Source: Anaerolineae bacterium
GTDB lineage: Bacteria > Chloroflexota > Anaerolineae > 4572-78 > J111
NCBI GenBank assembly: GCA_023151115.1
Contig: JAKLJP010000041.1
Coordinates: 1-61,341 of the forward strand
Length of the DNA stretch: 61,341 bases
Reading direction: 5' to 3'
Shown here: positions 24,999 to 34,468 of the stretch, one piece after another
Numbering within the stretch: position 1 is the first letter of the stretch
Layout: each line of letters opens with the position of its first letter
The notes under the pieces: generated by a model
The model's database searches: none
Told to the model about the DNA's origin: nothing
What the model saw: only the letters and a program-made list of their open reading frames with translations
Position numbers and translations under genes: made by a program

Positions 24999-25592
24999 TT
25001 GTGCTTGTTGATCCAGGGCTAGATTGAGCGTCAATACATTGACTCGCGGCTCACCCAGGAAACCCCATTGGCGGCCTTCGGTGTGTTCTGCTACAAGCTG
25101 CCGAACTTGCTCCTCACTTAGGCCACGCTCACGTGCCACACGTGGCATTTGATACAGTGCCGCCGCTGGGCTGATGTGGGGGTCAAGCCCGCTGCCGGAG
25201 GCTGTAACCAAATCCACCGGAATGGGCGCAGTATTGCCGGGGTCGGCGGCGCGGAGCGCATCCACCCGAGCCTGGACGGCGTCCAGCAAGGCTTGGCTGG
25301 CCGGTCCCAGGTTTGAGCCGGAAGAGGCGGTCAAGTTGTCGGCATTAAACGCATTGTAGGGAAAGGTTCCTGTGGCTGACAGCCGGCCCCAAAAGTATTG
25401 AGGCGCATCGAACTGCTGCCCAATCAGGGCCGAACCCACCGGCCGGCCATCCTGATAGATTAAGCTGCCATTGGCCTGGTTGGGAAAAGCTGCCTGGGCT
25501 ATGGCTGTTACGGCCAGGGGGTAAAGCAGCCCGGTAATCATGGTCAGCAAAACAAGCATGGTAACAGCGGGTCGAATTTGTGTTTGCATCAT
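24996..25592 (-). CDS. kdpC: potassium-transporting ATPase subunit C
   Basis: 198 residues. One N-terminal transmembrane helix ([20 protein letters not shown]), then [43 protein letters not shown] and the C-terminal [19 protein letters not shown] motif. KdpC stabilises the KdpFABC complex. ATG 25592 follows AAGGAG. The gap to kdpB (25593-25756) is enlarged by a MITE, but the four structural genes remain in order F-A-B-C. Confidence 0.95.
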   Translation of the reverse strand: MMQTQIRPAVTMLVLLTMITGLLYPLAVTAIAQAAFPNQANGSLIYQDGRPVGSALIGQQFDAPQYFWGRLSATGTFPYNAFNADNLTASSGSNLGPASQALLDAVQARVDALRAADPGNTAPIPVDLVTASGSGLDPHISPAAALYQMPRVARERGLSEEQVRQLVAEHTEGRQWGFLGEPRVNVLTLNLALDQQAQ

Positions 25593-25629
25593 CAAAAAGC
25601 TCCTTCAAAGATAGTAATCAGTAGCCAGT

Positions 25630-25709
25630 CAATGTCATTAAGTTAAGCCGTAGTATAGGGCCTCGTGCCCGCCCACAAGGGGCTAAACTACACTAACTTA
25701 ACGACATTG
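25630..25709. mobile_element. 80-bp MITE inserted in a word repeat
   Basis: Terminal inverted repeats CAATGTCATTAAGTTA and TAACTTAACGACATTG (one mismatch), flanked by the 10-bp direct repeat AGTAGCCAGT (25620-25629 and 25710-25719). It sits inside a tandem AGTAATC/AGTAGCC repeat between kdpB and kdpC. The termini resemble the end next to the transposase at 60641 (AATGTCTTTAAGTTTT). Confidence 0.7.
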
Positions 25710-25756
25710 AGTAGCCAGTAATCAGTAGTCAGATAAACCCTGCTACCTGTTATTTC

Positions 25757-27841
25757 TCATGCCAAACCCAGCCCCACCAAGATGAGGTCAATCAATTTGA
25801 TGCCGATGAACGGCGCAATCAAGCCGCCGACCCCATAAATGAGCAAATTGTCGCGCAGCAGTTGGGCCGCGCCTACCGGGCGATACGGCACCCCGCGCAG
25901 AGCCAGGGGGATAAGGGCAATAATAATCAACGCGTTGAAAATCACCGCCGACAAGATGGCGCTTGCCGGCGTGGCCAGGCCCATAAAGTTGAGCGCTTCC
26001 AGGGCGGGGTAGGTTGAGGCGAAGGCTGCCGGAATGATAGCGAAATATTTGGCCACGTCATTGGCGATGCTGAAGGTGGTCAGCGCGCCACGGGTCATCA
26101 ACAGTTGTTTGCCGATTTCGACAATCTCCAGCAGTTTGGTAGGATTGCTGTCCAAATCAACCATGTTAGCTGCTTCGCGGGCGGGCTGGGTGCCGGTGTT
26201 CATGGCCACTGCCACGTCAGCCTGGGCCAGGGCCGGGGCGTCGTTGGTGCCATCGCCGGTCATGGCAACCAGCCGGCCGCCCGTCTGGTAATCACGGATG
26301 AGTTTCAATTTGGCTTCGGGCGTGGCTTGGGCCAGAAAATCGTCCACCCCGGCTTCGGCGGCGATGGCAGCGGCGGTGAGAGGATTATCACCGGTAATCA
26401 TGACCGTTTTGATGCCCATTTTACGCAATTGGGCAAAACGTTCTTTGATGCCGCCTTTGACCACATCTTTAAGATGAATCACCCCCATAGCCTGACCATT
26501 CCGAGCGACGACCAGCGGTGTGCCGCCCGTGCGGGCAATTCGCTCTACCGTTTCATTTAAAGTGGTCGGCACAGCTTTGCCTGCCTGTTGAATGTAAGCG
26601 GCAATAGTATCCGGCGCGCCCTTGCGAATACTCGTGCCGTTGAGGTCCACCCCGCTCATGCGCGTCTGGGCGGTGAAGGGCACAAAGTGCGCCCCGTGTG
26701 GCGCTTCCTCCTGCACGCCAACGGTGCGCCCGCGCAACCCGTACTTTTCTTTGGCCAGCACCACAATACTGCGCCCTTCGGGGGTTTCATCGGCCAGTGA
26801 GGCCAGTTGCGCGGCGTCGGCCAACTCCTGGGCGTTAGCCCCATCCACCGGAATAAACTCGACCGCCTGGCGGTTGCCCAGGGTGATCGTACCGGTTTTA
26901 TCGAGCAGCAGCACGTCTACATCGCCCGCCGCTTCCACGGCCCGGCCCGACATGGCAATGACATTGCGCCGGATCAGCCGGTCCATCCCGGCGATGCCGA
27001 TGGCGCTCAACAGCCCGCCGATGGTGGTCGGGATGAGGCAAACCAACAGGGCCACCAACACGGTGATAGTGATTGGCGTACCCTGTCCGGCCACCTTGAC
27101 GCTGAAGAGCGAATAGGGCAGCAAAGTGACGCAGACCAATAAGAAGATGATGGTGAAACCGGCCAGTAGAATGTTCAGGGCGATTTCGTTGGGGGTTTTC
27201 TGCCGCTTGGCCCCTTCGATCAGGCCAATCATGCGGTCCAAAAAGCCCTCGCCCGGATTGGCCCCAACCCGAATAATCAGCCAGTCGGACAGCACCCGCG
27301 TCCCACCGGTGACGGCGCTGCGGTCGCCGCCAGACTCGCGGATGACCGGGGCGCTTTCGCCGGTGACGGCGCTTTCGTCTACCGAGGCTACGCCTTCGAT
27401 GATTTCACCATCAGCCGGGATAATGTCGCCGGCCTCGACCAGAAAGACGTCATCTTTGCGCAACACCGTCGAAGGAACTTCCTCGAATTTGGCGCTGCGC
27501 TCGGGCCGCGAGAGTTTTTTGGCGATGGTTTCGCGGCGGGTTTTGCGCAGGGCTTCGGCCTGGGCTTTGCCGCGGCCTTCGGCCAAGGCTTCGGCAAAAT
27601 TGGCAAAGACCACCGTAAACCACAGCCAGGCGGCGATAGCAAAGATGAAGCCAGCCGGGGCTTCACCCTGGCCGAACAGGGCTTGAATAAAAAGCACTGT
27701 CGTCAAGACGCTGCCAACTTCGACCACAAACATGACCGGGTTGCGGACTTGCACCCACGGATCGAGCTTTCGAAAAGCATCAACGATGGCGCGGCGATAT
27801 AATTCTTGTTTGATTTGGGCTTGTGTTTTTGTTTCTGTCAT
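25757..27841 (-). CDS. kdpB: potassium-transporting ATPase subunit B
   Basis: 694-residue P-type ATPase catalytic subunit of the high-affinity K+ pump. The phosphorylation site DKTGT starts at D314 ([13 protein letters not shown]). TGES in the actuator domain ([16 protein letters not shown]), the hinge [14 protein letters not shown] and [20 protein letters not shown] are all present. It lies between kdpA and kdpC. All catalytic residues seem intact. Confidence 0.97.
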   Translation of the reverse strand: MTETKTQAQIKQELYRRAIVDAFRKLDPWVQVRNPVMFVVEVGSVLTTVLFIQALFGQGEAPAGFIFAIAAWLWFTVVFANFAEALAEGRGKAQAEALRKTRRETIAKKLSRPERSAKFEEVPSTVLRKDDVFLVEAGDIIPADGEIIEGVASVDESAVTGESAPVIRESGGDRSAVTGGTRVLSDWLIIRVGANPGEGFLDRMIGLIEGAKRQKTPNEIALNILLAGFTIIFLLVCVTLLPYSLFSVKVAGQGTPITITVLVALLVCLIPTTIGGLLSAIGIAGMDRLIRRNVIAMSGRAVEAAGDVDVLLLDKTGTITLGNRQAVEFIPVDGANAQELADAAQLASLADETPEGRSIVVLAKEKYGLRGRTVGVQEEAPHGAHFVPFTAQTRMSGVDLNGTSIRKGAPDTIAAYIQQAGKAVPTTLNETVERIARTGGTPLVVARNGQAMGVIHLKDVVKGGIKERFAQLRKMGIKTVMITGDNPLTAAAIAAEAGVDDFLAQATPEAKLKLIRDYQTGGRLVAMTGDGTNDAPALAQADVAVAMNTGTQPAREAANMVDLDSNPTKLLEIVEIGKQLLMTRGALTTFSIANDVAKYFAIIPAAFASTYPALEALNFMGLATPASAILSAVIFNALIIIALIPLALRGVPYRPVGAAQLLRDNLLIYGVGGLIAPFIGIKLIDLILVGLGLA

Positions 27842-27859
27842 AGGTTAGCTCCAATGTTT

Positions 27860-27917
27860 GACCGGGGATGGGAGACCGATGACCGGGCATAAACTCCCCG
27901 GTCATCGGTCCTCGGTC
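27860..27917. repeat. tandem-word palindrome (word GACCGGGGAT)
   Basis: Left arm GACCGGGGATGGGAGACCGA (then TGACCGGG), right arm CCCCGGTCATCGGTCCTCGG. It lies between kdpA and kdpB. The word recurs at 49602 and 57039. Confidence 0.7.
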
Positions 27918-27920
27918 GTT

Positions 27921-29705
27921 CTAAAATGTCACCCTCTGGTTCAGCAGTAACTGCTCCACAATCGGCCCCAGAGCCAGGGCGGGCAAGAAACTCAGCGCCC
28001 CGACGATAACAACGACGGCGATGATCCAGCCGATAAAGAGGGGGGTATGTGTGGGCAGCGTCCCGGCACTGGGCGGGATTTTTTTCTTCCGCACCAGCGA
28101 TCCGGCAATAGCCAGGGTAGGAATAGCCAGCCAGTAGCGGGCAAAGAGCATGGCTAGGCCGCCCAGGAGATTGTGGAAGGGATTGTTCGCCCCAAAGCCG
28201 GCAAAGGCGCTGCCGTTGTTATTGCCTTGTGAACTGTAGGCATAGAGGACCTCACTGAAGCCATGCGGGCCGGTATTGTAGATGGTCGTGTAGGGAAAGT
28301 CGGCGTTATACAACGCGCCCTGGCCTGCGGGGGTGCTGACCGCTAACGCCGTAGCCAGCAAGACCACCGCCGGAGGAACGAGGATAATGATGGCGGCCAT
28401 CTTCATTTCATAGGCTTCGATCTTTTTGCCCAGGTATTCGGGGGTACGCCCGACCATCAGCCCGGCCACAAACACGGCGATAATGGCGAAAACGAGCAGT
28501 CCATACAAGCCCGAACCAACCCCGCCATAGATGACCTCGCCCAGTTGCATCAACCACATCGGCACCAGGCCGCCAATGGGCGTGTAGGAATCGTGCATGG
28601 AGTTGACCGAGCCGTTGGAGGCGGCGGTGGTGGCGCTGGCCCACAAGGTCGAGTTGGCAATGCCAAAGCGGACCTCTTTGCCTTCCATATTGCCGCCAGA
28701 ATGTAAGGCGCTGGCGGTTTGATCTATGCCAATTTTGTCCAGGAGAGGATTGCCGGCCTGTTCGGCAATGGTCACCGTCAGCAGCAAGGGTACAAACATA
28801 AGGGTCATAGCTGCTAAGACCGCCCATCCCTGCCGGGTGTCGCCCACCATTTTGCCAAAGGTATAACACAGGGCTGCCGGAATTAGCAGGATAGACAGCA
28901 TTTCTACAAAGTTTGACAGGGGTGTCGCGTTTTCAAAGGGATGTGCCGAGTTGACGTTGAAAAAGCCACCGCCATTTGTACCCAGTTGTTTTATAATGAT
29001 TTGAGAAGCCGCCGGCCCCAGAGCCAAGACCTGCTCGGTTACGGTGTTCCCATCGGCGTCGGTGGTCGGTTGTAACAGAGGTACCGTCTCGTAGGTGCTG
29101 AGGGTTTGCACCACCCCTTGCGACACTAAAATTAGAGCCCCAATGATACAAAGCGGCAGTAAGATGTAAAGAGTTGTGCGCACCAGATCCACCCAGAAAT
29201 TGCCAATGGTTTGGGCTGAACGCCGGGCCAGGCCCCGGCAGAAGGCCGCCAATGTAGCCATGCCGGTAGCAGCTGAAACAAAGTTTTGCACGGTCATGCC
29301 CAACATCTGAGTCAGGTAGCTCATCGTCACTTCGCCGCCGTAGCCCTGCCAGTTGGTGTTAGAGGCAAAGCTGACCGCCGTGTTGAACGACGAGTCGGGC
29401 GTAACTGCGCCCAAACCCATCGGGTTGAAGGGCAAAAAGCCTTGCAGGCGTTGCAGCCCGTAGAGCAAAAACAGGCCTAAGGCGTTAATAAGCATCATTG
29501 CTACCACATAAGTTTTCCAATTCATTTCTTTGTCTGGCTGCACCCCGCTCAAACGATAGAGCAGCCGTTCAACCGGCCCCAGCACCGGGTCCAGCCAGGT
29601 GTACTCGCCCTGGTAAACGCGGGCCATAAACGCCCCCAGCGGCTTGACCAGCAGCAATAGTACCAACATATACAGCCCAATTTGGGCCCAACCTATTAAC
29701 GTCAT
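27921..29705 (-). CDS. kdpA: potassium-transporting ATPase subunit A
   Basis: 594-residue channel-like subunit that holds the K+ selectivity filter. Ten or so helices; family blocks [52 protein letters not shown] and [20 protein letters not shown] are all seen, including the filter glycines. Slightly longer than E. coli KdpA because of the periplasmic loops. Confidence 0.97.
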   Translation of the reverse strand: MTLIGWAQIGLYMLVLLLLVKPLGAFMARVYQGEYTWLDPVLGPVERLLYRLSGVQPDKEMNWKTYVVAMMLINALGLFLLYGLQRLQGFLPFNPMGLGAVTPDSSFNTAVSFASNTNWQGYGGEVTMSYLTQMLGMTVQNFVSAATGMATLAAFCRGLARRSAQTIGNFWVDLVRTTLYILLPLCIIGALILVSQGVVQTLSTYETVPLLQPTTDADGNTVTEQVLALGPAASQIIIKQLGTNGGGFFNVNSAHPFENATPLSNFVEMLSILLIPAALCYTFGKMVGDTRQGWAVLAAMTLMFVPLLLTVTIAEQAGNPLLDKIGIDQTASALHSGGNMEGKEVRFGIANSTLWASATTAASNGSVNSMHDSYTPIGGLVPMWLMQLGEVIYGGVGSGLYGLLVFAIIAVFVAGLMVGRTPEYLGKKIEAYEMKMAAIIILVPPAVVLLATALAVSTPAGQGALYNADFPYTTIYNTGPHGFSEVLYAYSSQGNNNGSAFAGFGANNPFHNLLGGLAMLFARYWLAIPTLAIAGSLVRKKKIPPSAGTLPTHTPLFIGWIIAVVVIVGALSFLPALALGPIVEQLLLNQRVTF

Positions 29706-29737
29706 AAGAGATACTCCGATTTCTGAAATTTATTTAG

Positions 29738-29803
29738 AGGGCTGGAAGATTGGAGGATTGGAAGGTTGAAGAGTTTTTCCAGCCCTCCGGTCTTCCATTC
29801 CTC
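29738..29803. repeat. tandem-word palindrome (word GGAGGATTGGAAGGTT)
   Basis: Left arm 29738-29770, right arm 29777-29803 (CCAGCCCTCCGGTCTTCCAT onward). It lies between kdpF and kdpA. Confidence 0.7.
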
Positions 29804-29812
29804 CTATTGGTT

Positions 29813-29899
29813 TTATCCAAACCATTCCGGTTTCAATAGAGCTAAAACCAGATAGACCAGCAAAGCTAGAGCAATTAAGCCGGTGATGAGATACAGCAT
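29813..29899 (-). CDS. kdpF: potassium-transporting ATPase subunit F
   Basis: 28-residue single-helix subunit that stabilises the Kdp complex: MLYLITGLIALALLVYL, then ALLKPEWF. The 'YLV.ALLKPE.F' end is diagnostic. GGAGG lies 6 bp before the ATG, inside the end of the previous microprotein gene. Confidence 0.9.
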   Translation of the reverse strand: MLYLITGLIALALLVYLVLALLKPEWFG

Positions 29900-29900
29900 G

Positions 29901-29993
29901 TTATTCCTCCATCAATTTCTCGCAGCCAACAATCAGGCCCCAACTGGCGGCGAAGAAGATCAGGGCTACACCTAAATACAATAAATCAGCCAT
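29901..29993 (-). CDS. 30-residue membrane microprotein of the kdp operon
   Basis: MADLLYLGVALIFFAASWGL, then IVGCEKLMEE. One hydrophobic helix followed by a short acidic tail. RBS GGAG lies 8 bp before the ATG; the stop is 1 bp from the kdpF start. Similar unnamed micro-ORFs (one helix, then 'C..L') sit before kdpF in several phyla from memory, but none has a known function that I can cite. It may be an extra small subunit or assembly factor. Confidence 0.75.
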   Translation of the reverse strand: MADLLYLGVALIFFAASWGLIVGCEKLMEE

Positions 29994-29999
29994 GGGTTG

Positions 30000-30092
30000 T
30001 TATCTCCGTTTTTCTTCGTAGATGGCTAAATAAAGGTTGAGGGCAAAAAGGGCCAGTACCAGGCCCAGACTTACATAGAATAAGATTTCCAT
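30000..30092 (-). CDS. 30-residue membrane microprotein of the kdp operon
   Basis: MEILFYVSLGLVLALFALNL, then YLAIYEEKRR. One hydrophobic helix with a charged cytoplasmic end. It stops 6 bp before the next microprotein gene. The Shine-Dalgarno (AAGGCA) is weak. Together with its neighbour and kdpF it makes three consecutive single-helix genes. No known family. Confidence 0.65.
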   Translation of the reverse strand: MEILFYVSLGLVLALFALNLYLAIYEEKRR

Positions 30093-30116
30093 CAGTTTTG
30101 CCTTACCGGTTGTTGC

Positions 30117-30530
30117 TCAATTATTCGATATCTCTTCCGGGAGGGAGGGGATAGTCCGGGTTGGATGATGACCGTTTGGACTCAGGCGGCTGGCCAGGGG
30201 TTCGGGCAGGTTGTAGACAATGTCCCGGCCAGAGTAGACATAGAAGTGGACTTGAACCTGAGACGATAGGGGAGCAGACCTCTCCCTCTCCAGTTGCTCG
30301 ATGGCTTGGCTATCAATCTTGGCCGACTGCCGGTCCAACAACGCGGTTGAGTGGGTATCCAGCCACAGCATTATCGAACCATAACCGGCAGCCACCACCC
30401 CCATTTCCAGGAAGATGCGCCAGCCAAGAGAAGGGGCTAAGCGGTGGGCCAGGATCAACAACCCGACCATAATAATCACTACGCCGCCCAATTGCCACCA
30501 AGTTTGTTGAGCATGTTTTTGTTTGGTCAT
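30117..30530 (-). CDS. membrane protein, first gene of the kdpFABC operon
   Basis: 137 residues. Two hydrophobic helices (about 12-30 and 36-56: VVIIMVGLLILAHRLAPSLG, IFLEMGVVAAGYGSIMLWL) and a soluble C-terminal part rich in Ser/Gln/Arg. No family recognised. It is the first gene after the TTGACCC operator at 30569-30633, so it should be induced with kdpFABC. It could be a small regulator of the pump. Confidence 0.65.
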   Translation of the reverse strand: MTKQKHAQQTWWQLGGVVIIMVGLLILAHRLAPSLGWRIFLEMGVVAAGYGSIMLWLDTHSTALLDRQSAKIDSQAIEQLERERSAPLSSQVQVHFYVYSGRDIVYNLPEPLASRLSPNGHHPTRTIPSLPEEISNN

Positions 30531-30568
30531 CTTTCCCTCACCGGACTAAAAGATTGTTTATTATGTCT

Positions 30569-30633
30569 AGTATAGCCAAAAATGGGTCAAGTGGGGGTCA
30601 AGGTATTTTAGAGAGGGGTCAAGAAAGTGTTTA
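30569..30633 (-). promoter_or_regulatory. candidate KdpE operator-promoter of the kdpFABC operon
   Basis: On the minus strand TTGACCC repeats lie at 30590-30584, 30601-30595 and 30622-30616, i.e. 11 and 21 bp apart (one and two helix turns), and a degenerate fourth at 30633-30627. The nearest ends 9 bp upstream of TATACT (30574-30569). Direct repeats at 11-bp period that replace the -35 are typical of OmpR/PhoB-type activators. The same array is before kimA. Confidence 0.8.
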
Positions 30634-30707
30634 GATTCTGGCGGGGTGGGGAGATTGGGGATTAAACTCAATCTCCAATCTCTAATCTCACAATAGATAA
30701 GTTATTT

Positions 30708-30822
30708 GTAACTGCTCAGCCATGTCATTTCGTCCGAAGGGAGAAATCCCTCATGCCTATGTTACGCTCTAGGGATTTCTCGGCCTTATGGCCTCGAAAT
30801 GACATGAGAGCTGAGCAGTTAC
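30708..30822. repeat. GTCATTTCG palindrome, copy 1
   Basis: Outer arms GTAACTGCTCAGC (30708-30720) and GCTGAGCAGTTAC (30810-30822) match perfectly, as do CATGTCATTTCG and CGAAATGACATG just inside. The middle has GGGAGAAATCCC/AGGGATTTCTC. It lies between the kdpE-like gene and its neighbour. Confidence 0.8.
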
Positions 30823-30848
30823 AGTTATTTAAGGTTTTCAGGTTCTCA

Positions 30849-31559
30849 TCAGTCATCAGTCCGCAGCCGGTAACCAACGCCTGGCTCGGTGACAATGTGG
30901 GTGGGCCGGGTGGGGTCAGCCTCCAGTTTGCGGCGTAAATTGCTGATGTTGACCCGCAGCAGGTGAGACTGGTCTTCGCTGCCCGGCCCCCAAAGTTGGC
31001 GCGTGATTTGGGTGTGCGTCACCACCTTGCCGGCATGGGTGACCAGCACCTTGAGTAGATCGTACTCGGTCGGGGTGAGTTGAATTTCGCGCTTGTCTAC
31101 CAGCACCAGCCGCCGGGCCAGGTCTACCGTCAGCTTGCCGCTGGTGAAAATAGGAGCGTCTTCTTTGGGCTTGATGTGACGCAGGGCCACCCGCAGCCGG
31201 GCCAACAATTCGCCTATGCTAAACGGTTTGGTCAGGTAATCGTCGGCCCCGGCATCGAGCGCGGCAATTTTGTCCGTCTCGTGGTCGCGCACCGAGAGGA
31301 TAATCACCGGGGTTTGGGTCCACTCCCGCAGCCGGCGGGTCACTTCGACGCCCTCCATATCCGGCAGCCCCAAATCTAAAATAATGATGTCTGGGCGATG
31401 AGTCACCACCGCTTCCAGGGCTTCCCGGCCAGTGGTTGCTTCAAAAACGGTATGGCTGTGGGTGGTCAAAGAGGCTTGCAAAAAGCGGCGAATGGCTCGT
31501 TCATCATCCACCACCAACACCCGTACCCCTCCGGAAGGCTCATCAGGGAGGTTACTCAT
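30849..31559 (-). CDS. KdpE-like response regulator (first copy)
   Basis: 236 residues. The receiver domain has VVDDE (17-21), phospho-acceptor D62 (ILDLGLPD) and VRDHETDKIAALDAGADDYL. The C-terminal winged helix (TPTEYDLLKVLVTHAGKVVT ... VGYRLRT) is OmpR type. KdpE activates kdp transcription when phosphorylated by KdpD. It is nearly identical in length and pattern to the second copy at 33723-34433. It follows kimA after 13 bp, so it is probably co-transcribed with it. Confidence 0.92.
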   Translation of the reverse strand: MSNLPDEPSGGVRVLVVDDERAIRRFLQASLTTHSHTVFEATTGREALEAVVTHRPDIIILDLGLPDMEGVEVTRRLREWTQTPVIILSVRDHETDKIAALDAGADDYLTKPFSIGELLARLRVALRHIKPKEDAPIFTSGKLTVDLARRLVLVDKREIQLTPTEYDLLKVLVTHAGKVVTHTQITRQLWGPGSEDQSHLLRVNISNLRRKLEADPTRPTHIVTEPGVGYRLRTDD

Positions 31560-31572
31560 TGGGTAGAGATCC

Positions 31573-33519
31573 TTATTCTATTTGATAAGGCACTTCGGTA
31601 ATGACAATCCCCGGCCTGAACAGCAAAACCATACGCAGCCAGAAGGTGGTCTGGGTGTGTAACAGGTTATGCCACCAATGGCGCGGCACAAAATGGGGGA
31701 CTACAATGGTGATGATCTCGTTGGGCTGGCGGCGGGCGTCAATCTGGTCAATGTACGAGAGCAGCGGCTCCAGCAGCAGCCGGTAGGGAGAGTCTAAAAT
31801 AACCATGCGCACCCCGTTGCCCCACCATTCCCATTCGCGGCGCACCCGCTCCGACTCCTCGGGATTGGTTGAGACATGGATGGCGGTAATATCCTCGGAG
31901 AGGAGACTGGCATAACGTAGGGCTGCCAGCGTGCCTTGATGGACACCCCCCACCAGCAGAATGACTCGATGGCGCGGATGGCGGGGCGGCGCGCCCCTGA
32001 AATTTCGCAGTGACAGCCGCTTGGCTAGATGGCGGTAATGGCTATGAATTGACCAAAAGATAAAGACCAGAAGGGGGATCAGGAAAATAACGATATAAGC
32101 GCCGTCGTGGAACTTGGTGATGGCAAAGACCAGCATGACAATAGCCGTGCAAACAGCGCCAAAGCCGTTAATGACCATCTTGAGCTTCCACTGCGCATCG
32201 TAATGCAAGGTTGAACCGTGCTCCGAGACGGCCTGGTCGGTGGTCAGATGTCCGCTCCGCCACCAGCGGCGAGCCATACCGCTCTGCGATAAGGTAAAGG
32301 AGAGAAAGACGCCAATGGCATACAGCGGGATGAGGGCGCTGACGCTGGCCTGGAAAACAACAATTAACAGCGAGGCGATAATCGCCAGGGCGATGATCCC
32401 CCGCGAGTAAACCAGACGGCTGCCCCGATAGGTAAATTGGCGGGGCAAAAAACCGTCACTGGCCATCAAGGCGCTCAAGCGAGGAAAGTCGGCAAAGGCA
32501 GTATTGGCCGCCATAATCAAAATCACGGCGGTGGCGGCAATCATCGCCAGGTAGAAAAAGCCGCGCCCGTCGAAAATCGTCCGGCCCAACTGCGAGATGA
32601 TGGTTTCCGTTTCCGAGGGAATTCCGCCAATCTGGCCGGTTAAGAATGTAATCCCCAGGAATAAGGTCCCCAGAATCGAGGCCATCCAGATAAGCGTCAC
32701 TCCGGCATTGTGGCTGCGTGGTTCTTTGAAGGCGGGGATGCCGTTAGAAACAGCTTCGATCCCGGTCAGGGCTGCCGTGCCACTGGAGAAAGCATGCAGC
32801 AGTAAGAACAAAGTTACCGGCTGTAACACCCCATGCAGTTCCAGTTCCGGCGGATTGGGCACTGTCCCCAGTGAGCCGGTCAGATAGCGGAAAAAGCCGG
32901 TCCCGACGGTCAGAAACATCATGAGTAGGAAAAAGTATGTGGGAATGGCAAAGGTAATGCCGGACTCCTTAACCCCCCGTAAGTTGATTAACATAATGAG
33001 CATGACCATAATCACGGCAATAGCGACGCGATGCTCAAATAAAGCCGGATAAGCGGAGGTAATTTGGGCTACACCCGATGAAACCGACACCGAGACGGTC
33101 AGGATATAATCGGTCAACAGGGCGGCCCCGGCCACCTGGGCCGGTAGCTCACCCAAATTGTCACGGGAGACAATATAGGCCCCGCCGCCGTTGGGGTAGG
33201 CATGGATGGTCTGCTCGTAAGAAATGGTCACAATCGCCATCAAAGCAACGATGGCAACCGAAATAGGAAAAGCATAACCAAAGCTGGCTGTGCCGGCTAC
33301 GGCCAGAATGAACAAAATTTCCTGAGTGGCATAGGCCGTGGACGAAAGGGCATCGGAAGCAAAAACGGCCAGGCCGACCAGTTTGCCGATGGTTTGGTGA
33401 GGCGCATCGGCGGTGGCGAGCGGCCGGCCGATGAACCAGCTTCGCCAGGTGCGCGGCGGCGTTTGACTCCCCGCCGGACGCAGCACAGTAATACCATTTT
33501 CTTGTTCTATAAGGGCCAT
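31573..33519 (-). CDS. kimA: KimA-family potassium importer (APC superfamily)
   Basis: 648 residues. WFIGRPLATADAPHQTIGKL, VGLAVFASDALSSTAYATQE and the C-terminal soluble domain with IHVSTNPEESERVRREWEWW match the KimA (YdaO) family, proton-driven high-affinity K+ importers. About 12 helices are followed by a cytoplasmic C-terminal domain that in other members controls activity (e.g. by c-di-AMP). A general amino-acid permease is the alternative, but its position within the kdp locus and the operator at 33583 support potassium. Confidence 0.85.
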   Translation of the reverse strand: MALIEQENGITVLRPAGSQTPPRTWRSWFIGRPLATADAPHQTIGKLVGLAVFASDALSSTAYATQEILFILAVAGTASFGYAFPISVAIVALMAIVTISYEQTIHAYPNGGGAYIVSRDNLGELPAQVAGAALLTDYILTVSVSVSSGVAQITSAYPALFEHRVAIAVIMVMLIMLINLRGVKESGITFAIPTYFFLLMMFLTVGTGFFRYLTGSLGTVPNPPELELHGVLQPVTLFLLLHAFSSGTAALTGIEAVSNGIPAFKEPRSHNAGVTLIWMASILGTLFLGITFLTGQIGGIPSETETIISQLGRTIFDGRGFFYLAMIAATAVILIMAANTAFADFPRLSALMASDGFLPRQFTYRGSRLVYSRGIIALAIIASLLIVVFQASVSALIPLYAIGVFLSFTLSQSGMARRWWRSGHLTTDQAVSEHGSTLHYDAQWKLKMVINGFGAVCTAIVMLVFAITKFHDGAYIVIFLIPLLVFIFWSIHSHYRHLAKRLSLRNFRGAPPRHPRHRVILLVGGVHQGTLAALRYASLLSEDITAIHVSTNPEESERVRREWEWWGNGVRMVILDSPYRLLLEPLLSYIDQIDARRQPNEIITIVVPHFVPRHWWHNLLHTQTTFWLRMVLLFRPGIVITEVPYQIE

Positions 33520-33582
33520 AAAATTTCCTCAAGGATGAAATACAAATAAGTTGAGGCTGCAAAAAGCAGCCCCTCATCCTTG

Positions 33583-33647
33583 AGTATAGATAAAAAAGGG
33601 TCAATGGGGGGTCAAGAAAGTTAAAGAGAGGGTCAAGAAAGTGTCAA
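33583..33647 (-). promoter_or_regulatory. candidate KdpE operator-promoter of kimA
   Basis: Minus-strand TTGACCC at 33604-33598, 33615-33609 and 33636-33630, plus TTGACAC at 33647-33641: spacing 11, 21 and 11 bp. The -10 TATACT is at 33588-33583, again 9 bp from the first repeat. Architecture is the same as at 30569-30633. Confidence 0.82.
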
Positions 33648-33722
33648 GAAAAACAGAGGGATAGGTTTTAATCAGACCTCATAGGTGTGCTGCCCGAAAA
33701 TCTATGAGATCTGTTTTCTGGT

Positions 33723-34433
33723 TTAATCCTCTGTCCGCAGCCGGTAGCCGACGCCCGGCTCGGTCAGGAGGTAGGTTGGGCGGGTGGGATTTGCTTCAAG
33801 CTTGCGCCGCAGGTTGCTGATATTAACCCGCAGCAGGTGGCTCTCGTCTTCATAACCCATGCCCCACACCTGCCGCAGCAATTGGTGATGGGTCAGCACT
33901 TTGCCGGCGTGTGTCACCAGCAGTTTGAGCAATTCATACTCGGTTGGGGTGAGTTGAACTTCACGCTCGTCTACTGTCACTACTCGCCGGGCCAGGTCAA
34001 CGGTTAACCCGCCGGTGCGGAAGAGAGGAGTCTCGCCGGTGGGAGCGGCATGGCGCAGCGCAACCCGCAGCCGGGCCATTAATTCGCCTGCGCCAAAGGG
34101 CTTGGTCAGGTAATCATCGGCCCCGGCATCGAGGGCGGCAATCTTATCGGTTTCGTGCTCTCGCACCGACAGCACAATGATCGGAGTTTTGGTCCACTCG
34201 CGCAGCCGGCGCGTCACCTCGATCCCATCCATGTCGGGCAAGCCCAGATCCAGAATAATTAAATCGGGGTGATGGGCTATCACCGCTTCGAGGGCTTCCC
34301 GTCCGTTCGCCGCCTCAAAAACGGTATGGCCGTGCGCCGACAGGGAAACTTGCAAAAAGCGCCGAATCGCCCGCTCATCGTCCACCACCAACACTCGAAC
34401 CCCGGCAGTGGCTTTATCGGTAGAATTGCTCAT
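33723..34433 (-). CDS. kdpE: KdpE-like response regulator (second copy)
   Basis: 236 residues; VVDDERAIRRFL, phospho-acceptor D62 and the OmpR-type winged helix (TPTEYELLKLLVTHAGKVLT ... GVGYRLRTED) are complete. It is next to kdpD (138 bp away, across a GTCATTTCG palindrome), so it is the likelier cognate partner. It shares most residues with the first copy, which suggests a recent duplication. Confidence 0.93.
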   Translation of the reverse strand: MSNSTDKATAGVRVLVVDDERAIRRFLQVSLSAHGHTVFEAANGREALEAVIAHHPDLIILDLGLPDMDGIEVTRRLREWTKTPIIVLSVREHETDKIAALDAGADDYLTKPFGAGELMARLRVALRHAAPTGETPLFRTGGLTVDLARRVVTVDEREVQLTPTEYELLKLLVTHAGKVLTHHQLLRQVWGMGYEDESHLLRVNISNLRRKLEANPTRPTYLLTEPGVGYRLRTED

Positions 34434-34468
34434 AAACTATAAAACACCTTTTGTAACGCCTCAAGTCT

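Noticed and set aside
30584..30622. The TTGACCC repeats as simple sigma-70 -35 boxes
   Set aside because: The spacing to TATACT (10 or 21 bp) does not fit a -35, while the helical phasing and a second identical array fit an activator site.
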